Source: Azospirillum sp. SYSU D00513 (GTDB lineage Bacteria; Pseudomonadota; Alphaproteobacteria; Azospirillales; Azospirillaceae). From it: a stretch of DNA of 64,000 bases. Made by a program: the position numbers and the translations under genes. Below are positions 7,904 through 15,314 of the stretch, in pieces. Numbering within the stretch: the first letter of the stretch is position 1; each line of letters opens with the position of its first letter. Location of the stretch: positions 1 to 64,000 of the forward strand of contig NZ_JAFIQV010000009.1 of the NCBI RefSeq assembly GCF_017356015.1, read 5' to 3'. The notes beneath the pieces were generated by a model, which made no database searches, was not told the origin of the DNA, and saw only the letters and a list, made by a program, of their open reading frames with translations.

Positions 7904-8371
7904 CTATGCCACGCCCATGCTCTGAGCGGCCAGCATAACTTGCCAGACATGCCGGGCTCGCCAGTCGGTGCCCTGGACCGGCCCGCCCTCCTCTTCGGGG
8001 CGGGTGATCATCTGGTCGTAGAGAACCCGGAGCTTCACGGCGATCCCGCCGGATGTTTGCGGGTCCGCCTCCTCGATGGCCTCCTCCACCTTCTCCAGCC
8101 GGGCAGTCAGGTCGTCGTAGCGGGGCTCATTGTAACGCTTGGCCTCCCACATTATCCGGCGCTCCGCCTGGATCTCCCGGTACTTCTCCCCCAGCAGGAG
8201 GAGCGCCGCGTCGGGCTGATTGGAGTCGGCGACCGCGCACAGCCGCTGAAGGTGTTCGGCGAAGGCGGGTTCGGCGCCGGCGGCGGGGAGCGCCAGCGGG
8301 ACGGACGCGGCAGTAGCGGCAACGGGCGGCGTGGCGGCCTGGGCGAGGAAGGCGCGGCGGGTCTTGTTCAT
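7904..8371 (-). CDS. Tat-signal hypothetical protein
   Basis: A 155-residue protein with an N-terminal twin-arginine-like leader (MNKTRRAFLAQAA) followed by an Ala/Pro-rich stretch. The rest is a charged helical domain (AFAEHLQRLCAVADSNQPDA; EKYREIQAERRIMWEAK; LEKVEEAIEEADPQ). I recognise no enzyme motif. The start is supported by AAGGAGGG seven bases upstream. It lies 14 bp downstream of the 93-residue gene at 8386-8667 on the same strand, so the two are probably cotranscribed. The surroundings are phage-like, but no specific role can be given. Confidence 0.6.
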   Translation of the reverse strand: MNKTRRAFLAQAATPPVAATAASVPLALPAAGAEPAFAEHLQRLCAVADSNQPDAALLLLGEKYREIQAERRIMWEAKRYNEPRYDDLTARLEKVEEAIEEADPQTSGGIAVKLRVLYDQMITRPEEEGGPVQGTDWRARHVWQVMLAAQSMGVA

Positions 8372-8385
8372 GGTGGCGCCCTCCT

Positions 8386-8667
8386 TCAGGCGGTCAGCGG
8401 GAAGTTGAGCCGAGCCGCCGCGACCTTCCGCGACTTCTCGAAGAGCGGTCGGAGCAGTTTGTCGGTCCAGCCCGCATCATCGACCGGCGGGTAATCCACT
8501 TCGGTGACCTGCCTGTTGCTCAGCCCGCCATGTGTGTGGTGGAAGCTGGCATAGGTCTGGAGCAAGGCGTCCTCCCCCGTCGCCGGGTCCAAGGCCATCA
8601 GGGCTTCATAGGCGGCGTCGATCCGGACAAAGGCCGCGTCCACCTCCTCGTCGCTTATGCCGGGCAC
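8386..8667 (-). CDS. small hypothetical protein in the island
   Basis: A 93-residue protein starting at GTG with GGAG eight bases upstream. Composition is natural, with an acidic helical N-terminus (ISDEEVDAAFVRIDAAYEAL) and a HTHGGLSNRQVTEVDYPP segment. I do not recognise a family. It is directly upstream of, and probably cotranscribed with, the Tat-signal protein. Confidence 0.55.
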   Translation of the reverse strand: MPGISDEEVDAAFVRIDAAYEALMALDPATGEDALLQTYASFHHTHGGLSNRQVTEVDYPPVDDAGWTDKLLRPLFEKSRKVAAARLNFPLTA

Positions 8668-8723
8668 GGACGTACTCCAAAGCGTTTCAGCCCAGCGATC
8701 GAAGTACGCTCTCTTTTTTCAGA

Positions 8724-8909
8724 ATGCCGGGATCGGATTGGTTCGAAATCAATTGGAACACGGCCAGCGTCGTATCTTGTCGACTTTTCCACGCTTACGT
8801 CCGGGAGGTTAATGGTGCCTTCCGCGTTGTCGAACGCTCATCAAAGGGCGAGCTATCCTTATTCCCGGTGAGAGTGCTGAAGCAGTCTCACTGGACGAAC
8901 GGTTCATGA
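8724..8909 (+). CDS. possible 61-residue orphan protein
   Basis: An ATG frame reads MPGSDWFEINWNTASVVSCR and ends RVLKQSHWTNGS, with natural rather than GC-biased composition in a locally lower-GC stretch. There is no strong ribosome binding site and no recognisable domain. It lies between the divergent small-protein pair and brnT. It could be a real island gene or chance; confidence is low. Confidence 0.25.
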   Translation: MPGSDWFEINWNTASVVSCRLFHAYVREVNGAFRVVERSSKGELSLFPVRVLKQSHWTNGS

Positions 8910-8992
8910 GCGCTACTCGCTAGCAGGGATCGTACTTGCCCCTACGAAGAAGGCCGCCCAGTGAGGGGCAGTCCATTTCTGTAACTACGATT

Positions 8993-9025
8993 AATGTGGG
9001 CGCCTCCATTTTTTGGCGCTACATT
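8993..9025 (+). promoter_or_regulatory. inverted repeat upstream of brnT, candidate BrnA operator
   Basis: AATGTGGGCGCC at 8993-9004 faces GGCGCTACATT at 9015-9025 across ten bases. The arms match except for one indel. The dyad ends eight bases before the brnT start codon. BrnA-type antitoxins are known to repress their own promoter through their ribbon-helix-helix domain, so this dyad is the natural candidate site. Confidence 0.5.
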
Positions 9026-9032
9026 AAGTCCC

Positions 9033-9311
9033 ATGAAGATCACCTGCGATCCCGCGAAGCGCGCCGCCACTTTAGCTGACCGAGGGCTGGATTTTGAGGA
9101 CGCTGCCGAGGTGTTCGCCGGCTTCACCCTCGACGGGCCGGACGACCGCTTCGACTATGGCGAAACCCGCATGGTCACTGTCGGTCACCTTCGCGGTCGC
9201 ATGGTGATCGTTGTCTGGACGCAACGTGGCGAGGCTCGCCACATCATCTCCATGAGGAAGGCCAATGAGCGAGAACAAGCACGATATCGGCAGCAATCTG
9301 GCGAAGGTTGA
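9033..9311 (+). CDS. brnT: BrnT family toxin
   Basis: A 92-residue type II toxin, a ribonuclease of the BrnT fold that blocks translation. Family hallmarks seen are MKITCDPAKRAATLADRGLD, FEDAAEVFAGFTL, DDRFDYGETRMVTVGHLRGR, VIVVWTQRGEARHIISMRKA and NEREQARY. The start is set at MKITCDP, the usual beginning; an in-frame extension to 8994 has no support. The 3' end overlaps brnA by 47 bases, the normal toxin-first arrangement of this system. It sits inside the decayed island and may help retain it. Confidence 0.92.
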   Translation: MKITCDPAKRAATLADRGLDFEDAAEVFAGFTLDGPDDRFDYGETRMVTVGHLRGRMVIVVWTQRGEARHIISMRKANEREQARYRQQSGEG

Positions 9312-9552
9312 CGCCCACACCATCCAGCCGGCGGAATACGACGAGGCCCCCGAACTGGACGATGAGTGGTTTGCCGACGCCACCATCCATGAGGACGGAC
9401 GGCTGGTGCCGCGAGGGCGCCCACGGCTCGAAAACCCCAAGCAGCAGGTCACCCTGCGGCTGGACGCCGAGGTCGTGGAACGGTTCAAAGCGGACGGCCC
9501 CGGCTGGCAGACGCGCATCAACGACGCCCTCCGGAAGTCGGCTGGGCTCTGA
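9265..9552 (+). CDS. brnA: BrnA family antitoxin
   Basis: A 95-residue antitoxin that binds and neutralises BrnT and represses the operon. The acidic N-terminal part (DEAPELDDEWFADATIHEDG) would cover the toxin. The C-terminal ribbon-helix-helix part reads RLENPKQQVTLRLDAEVVER, then WQTRINDALRK, the expected DNA-binding fold. It starts inside brnT, implying translational coupling. Confidence 0.92.
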   Translation: MSENKHDIGSNLAKVDAHTIQPAEYDEAPELDDEWFADATIHEDGRLVPRGRPRLENPKQQVTLRLDAEVVERFKADGPGWQTRINDALRKSAGL

Positions 9553-9585
9553 CGGCCACGCCCGAACAGACTGAAGACCACATGT

Positions 9586-9609
9586 GGGCCGCCCCGTAGA
9601 GGAGCGGCC
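9586..9609 (+). terminator. GC-rich hairpin after brnTA
   Basis: GGGCCGC (9586-9592) and GCGGCCC (9603-9609) form a 7-bp stem 33 bases after the brnA stop. The following TTACCCTTCC is only weakly T-rich, so a terminator is plausible but not certain. Confidence 0.35.
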
Positions 9610-10030
9610 CTTACCCTTCCTGCGCCCCCTGCTCCCGCTTCCAGGCCATCCGCTCATCGTCAAGCTGGGTGACTATCTCGTGCAGGAACTCGAACTCCTC
9701 TCCGACGATACCGTACCGGGCGGCGAAGCGGTCGATCAGCCGCCAGGGGATGCGCCCAGGGACCAGCTCCACCATCATCCCGTCCATGGGAAGGGCTGTC
9801 GGTAGGGAGTGCTGGGGCCGGTCTGCGTGGAAGCGCCAGAAGGCGTGCCAGACCGTCCCGGCCCATTCCGGCAGTTCGGCCGGCTCGGATCGTCCGCTTC
9901 CGCCTGGGCGAGGAGGAACGCGGCGTCCGGCTCCTCCTCCGCCACCTCAGCCAGCCAGTTGCGGGTTTCGGTCCTGCGCGTCAAGCGGTCGCGAAGGACG
10001 GCGCGGAGTTTCCCGCGACCTCCTCTTGGA
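9610..10030 (-). pseudogene. frameshifted phage-like gene of unknown function
   Basis: Two minus-strand frames join into one natural protein. The upstream frame reads KLRAVLRDRLTRRTETRNWL, AEVAEEEPDAAFLLAQAEAD. After a one-base shift near 9880-9890 the other frame continues PAELPEWAGTVWHAFWRFHA, DRPQHSLPTALPMDGMMVEL, VPGRIPWRLIDRFAARYGIV and ends MAWKREQGAQEG at 9610. The arrangement resembles small prophage structural or assembly genes, but I cannot name the family. Whether this is decay or programmed frameshifting is unclear; decay is more likely given the neighbours. Confidence 0.5.
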
Positions 10031-10046
10031 ACTCGACCTGGCGGCG

Positions 10047-10985
10047 TTACCCCTCGGCCGTCTCCGCCGCGTCGGGCAGCGTCGCCGGAGCCTGCGGGAC
10101 CCGCGAGCGGAAGCCGGTGACGGTTTTGCGCAGTTCCTCCAGCACGAGGCTCTGCGTGGCGTCCAGCCCGCCCTTGGCCCGGTGGACGAGGACGAGCGGG
10201 TGGCGCGGCGCGCGGTCGAGCAGCGGCAGGAAGACCAGCTCCCCGCGCCGGCACTCCACATGCACGTCCAGCTCGTTGAGGAAGGTCACGGACTGGCTGC
10301 GCGAGGCCGTCTGTTTCAGCAGGTCGAGCGAGTTGGTCTCGATCGCCATGTCGGTCGGGATGCCGCCGCGCTCCAGCACGTCGGCGACCAGCCGCCCGAT
10401 GGTCAGGCTTCGGTCCGGCACGATCAGCGGGTAGGACAGGCATTCGCTCACATACACCGCCTCCTTCCCCGCCAGCGGATGGCCGGGCGCCACGACGGCC
10501 CCGACCTGGAGGCCGATGGAGGCGGCGACGCGCAGCTTGGGGTCATAGGGCAGGCTGAAGCCGAAGCCGATGTCCGCCTCGCCCGAGGTGACCGCCCCCA
10601 CCACCTGCGCCAGGGACTGCGCCATGATCACGAGCTTCACGAAGGGGTGGCGCTCGCGCATCCAGATGACCGTGTCCGGCAGCACCGTGTTGGCGAGCCC
10701 CGCCATGGTGGCGATGCGCACCAGCCCGCGGCGCTGCCCCTTCAGGTCCACCAGCCGCGAGCGCAGCAGCGCGTGCTCCCGCAGGGTCTGGCGGACATGG
10801 GCGATCATCAGCTCCCCCGTCGCGGTCAGCCGCAGCCGGCGCGGCAGCCGCTCGAACAGTGGCGCGCCGATCTCCTCCTCCAGCGCCAGAATCTGCCGGT
10901 TGATGGAGGAGGCCGCGACGTTGAGCTTGTCCGCCGCCTTCCGGATCGACCCCGCCCGCGCGACCTCGTCCAGATAGACCAGCAT
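10047..10985 (-). CDS. LysR family transcriptional regulator
   Basis: A 312-residue LysR regulator. The N-terminal winged helix reads MLVYLDEVARAGSIRKAADK, LNVAASSINRQILALEEEIG and PLFERLPRRLRLTATGE. An effector-binding domain follows, with VRIATMAGLANTVLPDTVIW and VVAPGHPLAGKEAV. The Met at 10985 is the conservative start; homologues often begin a few residues earlier, so GTG or TTG codons just upstream are possible. It is divergent from the ABC-transporter/Rieske operon beginning at 11236 and is the obvious candidate regulator, using the compound taken up or a product as effector. Confidence 0.88.
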   Translation of the reverse strand: MLVYLDEVARAGSIRKAADKLNVAASSINRQILALEEEIGAPLFERLPRRLRLTATGELMIAHVRQTLREHALLRSRLVDLKGQRRGLVRIATMAGLANTVLPDTVIWMRERHPFVKLVIMAQSLAQVVGAVTSGEADIGFGFSLPYDPKLRVAASIGLQVGAVVAPGHPLAGKEAVYVSECLSYPLIVPDRSLTIGRLVADVLERGGIPTDMAIETNSLDLLKQTASRSQSVTFLNELDVHVECRRGELVFLPLLDRAPRHPLVLVHRAKGGLDATQSLVLEELRKTVTGFRSRVPQAPATLPDAAETAEG

Positions 10986-11235
10986 GCGGGAATGCAGCAC
11001 CCTCAACCCCCTACCGATGCCTTTCAGGCAACAGTATGCATGCTTTTTGATGCTTCTCAAGCGTCGCTCCATCGCCTGTAATGAGGCCGTAGCGCACCGA
11101 ACCGACGCCCTCGAAGGCCAGGTTCCTCTCCCGAAATGTCCCCCCTCTCGAACCGGCCCCCTCGGGCCGGAACGCAACCGCCTTGCCAATTCGGCCCCTC
11201 GCCAATCGGTCCTTGTCCAAATTCGGAGTTGTGGA
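10986..11235. promoter_or_regulatory. divergent promoter region, lysR / ABC-Rieske operon
   Basis: A 250-bp spacer separates the LysR gene from the operon. An AT-richer patch at 11025-11062 holds GTATGCATGC and TTTTTGATGC, with repeated ATGC units. This is the only low-GC segment and the likeliest place for the LysR site and promoters. I cannot assign exact -35/-10 boxes. Confidence 0.35.
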
Positions 11236-12237
11236 ATGGGAATGTTCGATCCGGCCCGCCGCCGCGTCCTGTTCGGCGCCGCCGCCCTCGCACTGGCCCT
11301 CGGGGGCCAAAGCGGTCCCGCCCGCGCGGCGGAGAAGGTCACCTTCCTGACGAGCTGGTTCGCCCAGGGCGAACATGGCGGCTTCTACCAGGCCAAGGCG
11401 ACCGGCCTTTACGAGAAGGCCGGGCTGGACGTCACCATCCGCATGGGCGGGCCGCAGGTGAACGGCCTGCAGCTCCTGGTGGCCGGCGAGGCCGACATCA
11501 TCATGGGCTACGACATCCAGACGCTGAAGGCGATCGAGAACGGCCTGCCGGTGCAGACCGTGGCAGCCTCCTTCCAGTTCGACCTTCAAGGCATCATGAC
11601 CCATGCCGACGTGGAATCGCTGGCCGGGCTGAAGGACCGCAAGATCCTCCTCGCCACCTCCTCGCGCACCACCTTCTGGCCCTGGCTGAAGGCCAATTTC
11701 GGCTTCACCGACGCGCAGAGCGCCCCCTACACCTTCAATCTCCAGCCCTTCCTGCTCGACCCGAACGCCGCCGTGCAGGCCTACCCGTCCTCCGAACCCT
11801 TCGAGGCGCGCAAGCAGGGCGCCAAGGTGAAATTCTTCGCCCTGGCGGGGGCCGGCTACCCGCCCTACGGCACGACCATGGTCACCACCCGCAAGACGGT
11901 CGCCGAGCGGCCGGACATGGTGCGCCGCTTCGTGAAGGCGACGCTGGAGGGCTGGAGGAGCTACCTGGAGAACCCGGCGCCGGCCAATGCGCTCATCAAG
12001 CAGGACAACCCGAAGATGACCGACGACCGGCTCGCCTTCGCGGTGGAGCAGCTCAAGGCCCTGAAGGCGCTGGACGGCGGCGACGCGGCCGTCGCCGGCA
12101 TCGGCACCATGACCGAGGCGCGCTGGAAGGAGACCTACGATTTCCTGGTCGGGACGGAGCTGCTGAAGGCCTCCACCGACTGGAAGAGCGCCTTCACGAC
12201 GGAGTTCGTGAAGGATCTGCGCGTCGGCGTCCAATGA
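11236..12237 (+). CDS. ABC transporter substrate-binding protein, NMT1/THI5-like
   Basis: A 333-residue periplasmic binding protein of the SsuA/ThiY type. An RRR-containing signal region (ARRRVLFGAAALALALGG) ends near ARAAEKV. The mature protein opens VTFLTSWFAQGEHGGFYQAK and continues ATGLYEKAGLDVTIRMGG and NGLQLLVAGEADIIMGYD, typical of NMT1/THI5 proteins that bind pyrimidine-like or sulfonate ligands. GGAG eight bases upstream supports the start. It is the first gene of the operon, and its stop overlaps the ATPase start (ATGA). The ligand is unknown but is presumably the substrate of the downstream deaminase/oxygenase. Confidence 0.88.
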   Translation: MGMFDPARRRVLFGAAALALALGGQSGPARAAEKVTFLTSWFAQGEHGGFYQAKATGLYEKAGLDVTIRMGGPQVNGLQLLVAGEADIIMGYDIQTLKAIENGLPVQTVAASFQFDLQGIMTHADVESLAGLKDRKILLATSSRTTFWPWLKANFGFTDAQSAPYTFNLQPFLLDPNAAVQAYPSSEPFEARKQGAKVKFFALAGAGYPPYGTTMVTTRKTVAERPDMVRRFVKATLEGWRSYLENPAPANALIKQDNPKMTDDRLAFAVEQLKALKALDGGDAAVAGIGTMTEARWKETYDFLVGTELLKASTDWKSAFTTEFVKDLRVGVQ

Positions 12238-13088
12238 AGCACCAGGAAGCCAGCTTGCGCGTGGTCTCGGCCTCTCCGGCTCCGACCGCCGCCGATCCGG
12301 CGGAAGCCCCGCCGGTCGTGGACATCCTTTCGGCGGAAAAGGTCTTCGCCAACGGCATGCGGGGCCTGGCCCCCATCGACCTGACCATCCGCCAGGGCGA
12401 GTTCGTGAGCCTGATCGGCCCGTCGGGCTGCGGCAAGAGCACGCTGCTGAAGCTGGTCGCCAACCTGCACCAGCCGAGCGACGGGCGCATCGCCTGGTGG
12501 CGCGGCGACTTCCGCCGGGTGGGCGAGGCGGGACGGCGGCTGGCCTTCGTCTTCCAGGACCCGACGCTGATGCCCTGGGCGCGGGTGGACGCCAACGTCC
12601 GCCTGCCGCTCGACCTCGCGGGCGTGCCGAGGGCCGGGGCCGCGCCGCGCGTCGCGGCGGCGCTGGAGCAGGTCGGGCTCGGCCGCCACGGCCGCCACTA
12701 CCCGCGCCAGCTCTCCGGCGGCATGCGCATGCGCGTCTCCATCGCCCGCGCGCTCGTCACCGAACCGAACCTGCTGCTGATGGACGAGCCCTTCGGCGCG
12801 CTGGACGAGTTCACCCGCAACAAGCTGGACGACGACCTCGTCCAGCTCTCCTGGGAGCGGCAACTCACCACCGTCTTCGTCACCCATTCCATCTACGAGG
12901 CGGTGTTCCTGTCCACCCGCGTCATCGTGATGGCCGCCAATCCTGGCCGCGTCTTCCACGAGTTCGCGATCGACGAGCCGATGCCGCGCGGCGACGCCTT
13001 CCGCGGCAGCGCCCGCTTCGCGGAGCTGTGCCGCGGCCTGTCGGCGGTGCTGACCGAGGCCTCCATCGCCAGCCAGCGGAGGGACTGA
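12234..13088 (+). CDS. ABC transporter ATP-binding protein (SsuB/TauB-like)
   Basis: A 284-residue ATPase that powers import. Walker A is GPSGCGKST, the Q-loop is VFQDPTLMPW, the signature is LSGGMRMRVSIARAL, Walker B is LLLMDEPFGALDE and the switch His is in VFVTHSIYEA. An extended N-terminus of about 30 residues precedes the core. The start overlaps the binding-protein stop by four bases, so the two are translationally coupled. Confidence 0.92.
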   Translation: MKHQEASLRVVSASPAPTAADPAEAPPVVDILSAEKVFANGMRGLAPIDLTIRQGEFVSLIGPSGCGKSTLLKLVANLHQPSDGRIAWWRGDFRRVGEAGRRLAFVFQDPTLMPWARVDANVRLPLDLAGVPRAGAAPRVAAALEQVGLGRHGRHYPRQLSGGMRMRVSIARALVTEPNLLLMDEPFGALDEFTRNKLDDDLVQLSWERQLTTVFVTHSIYEAVFLSTRVIVMAANPGRVFHEFAIDEPMPRGDAFRGSARFAELCRGLSAVLTEASIASQRRD

Positions 13089-13089
13089 G

Positions 13090-13905
13090 ATGCGCCCGTC
13101 CATCAAGAAACCCCTGATGGGGCAGGAATGGTTCGTCCGCTTCGCCTCGCCCGCCCTGGTCGGCGTGCTGCTGCTCGCCGTCTGGCAGGCGGCCTGCCGG
13201 ATGAACGAGGTTCCCGTCTATCTCTTCCCCGCCCCGACCGACATCATGGCGACCTTGGCGCGGGAATGGCCGGCGCTGATCGGCGCGCTCGGCAGCACAT
13301 TGGCGGTGACGCTGAAGGCCTTCGCGCTGGCCGTGCTCTTCGGCACGGGCCTCGCCTTCCTCTTCGTGCAGAGCCGCTTCATCGAGTTCAGCCTGTTCCC
13401 CTACGCGATCCTCCTGCAGGTGACGCCCATCGCTGCCGTGGCGCCCCTGATCATCATCCTGGTCAAGGACACCTCGACGGCCCTGACCGTCTGCGCGGCG
13501 GTGATCGCGGTCTTCCCGATCATCTCCAACACGACGCTGGGGCTGAAGAGCGTCGATCCGGGCCTGCTGAGCTTCTTCCGCATGAACAAGGCCGGGCGGC
13601 TGCAAACCCTGTGGCGGCTGCGCATCCCCAGCGCCCTGCCCTTCTTCCTGGCGGGGCTGCGCATCTCCTGCGGCCTGTCGCTGATCGGCGCGGTGGTGGC
13701 GGAGTTCGTCGCCGGCACCGGCGGGCGCAGCGCCGGCCTCGCCTACGAGATCCTGCAATCGAGCTTCCAGCTCGATATTCCCCGCATGTTCGCCGCCCTC
13801 TTCCTCATCACCGTCACGGGCATCGGCCTTTTCCTCCTGATGGCCGGCCTGTCCCGCCTGCTGCTCGGCCATTGGCACGAGAGCGCAATGGAGAGCGAAT
13901 CGTGA
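13090..13905 (+). CDS. ABC transporter permease (SsuC/TauC-like)
   Basis: A 271-residue inner-membrane protein with about six hydrophobic helices. The EAA-type cytoplasmic loop is seen around FRMNKAGRLQTLWRLRIPSA, LPFFLAGLRI, where it would contact the ATPase. It begins two bases after the ATPase stop, and its own stop overlaps the amidohydrolase GTG start. This tight coupling ties transport to the catabolic enzymes. Confidence 0.92.
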   Translation: MRPSIKKPLMGQEWFVRFASPALVGVLLLAVWQAACRMNEVPVYLFPAPTDIMATLAREWPALIGALGSTLAVTLKAFALAVLFGTGLAFLFVQSRFIEFSLFPYAILLQVTPIAAVAPLIIILVKDTSTALTVCAAVIAVFPIISNTTLGLKSVDPGLLSFFRMNKAGRLQTLWRLRIPSALPFFLAGLRISCGLSLIGAVVAEFVAGTGGRSAGLAYEILQSSFQLDIPRMFAALFLITVTGIGLFLLMAGLSRLLLGHWHESAMESES

Positions 13906-15287
13906 AGTCCCCCGTCAACTTGCCTGCAAAGTCTCTGGTCATCCGGGGCGCCCACGGCATCCTCACCGGCCGCGCCGGCGTCGGGGAGCGCGCCTCCGGC
14001 GACATCCGCGTCGCCGACGGCATCATCGCGGAGATCGGCGAAGTCGAGGCCCGGCCCGGCGACACGGTGCTCGACGCGCGCGGCTGCGTCGTCTATCCGG
14101 GGCTGATCTCCACCCACCATCACCTGTTCCAGAGCGTGCTGAAGGGCGTGCGGGCCGGGATCGACCTGCCGCTGGAGGGCTGGCTGCGCACCGTCCCCTA
14201 CAGCCACTGGCACAAGCTGGACGAGGAGGCGCTGGCCGTCGCCGCCACCATCGGCTACGCGGAGCTGCTGCTGTCCGGCACGACGACGGTGGCCGACCAC
14301 CATTACCTTTTCGCCGACAGCTACCGCTTCGATCCGGCGGAGGTGCTGTTCGACCGGGCGGAACGGATGGGCGTCCGGCTGGTGCTGGCGCGCGGCGGGG
14401 CGACGAAGGCCCGCAGCTTCGACATCCCCGGCACCCACCCCATGCCGACCGAGACGCTGGACGCCATGATCCGCAACGTCGGCGACCTCGCCGCGCGCTT
14501 CCATGACACGCGGCCCGATTCCATGCGCCGCGTCGCCTTCGCCCCCACCACCCCGCCCTGGGCGGTCGAGCCCGGCGAGCTGGACGTGATCGCCGGGGCG
14601 GCGCGCGACATGGGGGTGAAGCTGCACAGCCACCTGTCGGAGACGCGCAACTACGTGGACTATTGCCTGGAGGTCCACGGCATGCGCCCGATTCCCTGGG
14701 TGGCGGAGCATGGCTGGCTCGGCCCCGACGTGTGGTTCGCCCACCTCGTGCACATGGACGAGTCCGAGATGCGGATGCTGGCGGAGACCGGCACCGGCAT
14801 GGCGCACTGCCCGCAGAGCAACTGCCGCCTCGGCTCCGGCGTGGCGCCGGCCGACCTCCTCGACCGCATGGGCGGCCGGGTGTCGCTGGCGGTGGACGGT
14901 GCGGCCTCCAACGAATCCTGCGACATGATCAGCGAGATGCACACCGCCTGGCAGGTTCACCGCGCCGCCAAGGGCGCCGCCGCCGTCCGGGCCGAGGACG
15001 TGCTGCGCTGGGCCACCGCCGGCGGCGCCGACGTGCTGGGCCTGCCCGCCGTCGGCACGGTCGAGGTCGGCAAGGCGGCCGACCTCGCCGTCTTCGACCT
15101 GTCGCTCCCCCGCTACGCCGGGCTGCACGACCCGCTCATCGGCCCGGTCATCGGCGGCGGCGGCGCGCTCGCCCGCCATGTGCTGGTCGCCGGCCGCCCG
15201 GTCGTCGAGAACGGCGCCATCCCCGGCCTGGACCTGCCCGCTCTGGCCGCCCGCGCCGCCCGCGTGGTCGCGCGCATCACCGCCTGA
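13902..15287 (+). CDS. TRZ/ATZ-family amidohydrolase (8-oxoguanine deaminase-like)
   Basis: A 461-residue metal-dependent deaminase/hydrolase of the cytosine deaminase-like group, which removes amino groups from purines, pyrimidines or triazines. The metal-binding HHH lies at residues 72-74 (LISTHHHLFQS). Other elements are KLHSHLSETRNYVDYCLE, WFAHLVHMDESEM, MAHCPQSNCRLGSG and the ligand Asp in VDGAASNES. The GTG start is supported by the four-base overlap with the permease stop. The SETRNYVDYCLEVHG and HCPQSNCRLGSG pattern recalls 8-oxoguanine/isocytosine deaminases, but the substrate is not provable here. Confidence 0.85.
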   Translation: MKSPVNLPAKSLVIRGAHGILTGRAGVGERASGDIRVADGIIAEIGEVEARPGDTVLDARGCVVYPGLISTHHHLFQSVLKGVRAGIDLPLEGWLRTVPYSHWHKLDEEALAVAATIGYAELLLSGTTTVADHHYLFADSYRFDPAEVLFDRAERMGVRLVLARGGATKARSFDIPGTHPMPTETLDAMIRNVGDLAARFHDTRPDSMRRVAFAPTTPPWAVEPGELDVIAGAARDMGVKLHSHLSETRNYVDYCLEVHGMRPIPWVAEHGWLGPDVWFAHLVHMDESEMRMLAETGTGMAHCPQSNCRLGSGVAPADLLDRMGGRVSLAVDGAASNESCDMISEMHTAWQVHRAAKGAAAVRAEDVLRWATAGGADVLGLPAVGTVEVGKAADLAVFDLSLPRYAGLHDPLIGPVIGGGGALARHVLVAGRPVVENGAIPGLDLPALAARAARVVARITA

Positions 15288-15314
15288 CAATCCTCCTCCT
15301 CCCAAGGTGACCCC

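Noticed and set aside
7762-7950. A 62-codon minus-strand frame overlapping the antirepressor start by ATGA
   Set aside because: Trp/Arg-rich composition, no ribosome binding site, and it covers what should be the antirepressor promoter; the better antirepressor start is 7669.
10008-10014. GGGAAAC on the minus strand as a -1 slip site for the split phage-like gene
   Set aside because: The heptamer is in the upstream part, about 120 bp from the point where the frames actually have to join, so it cannot explain the junction.
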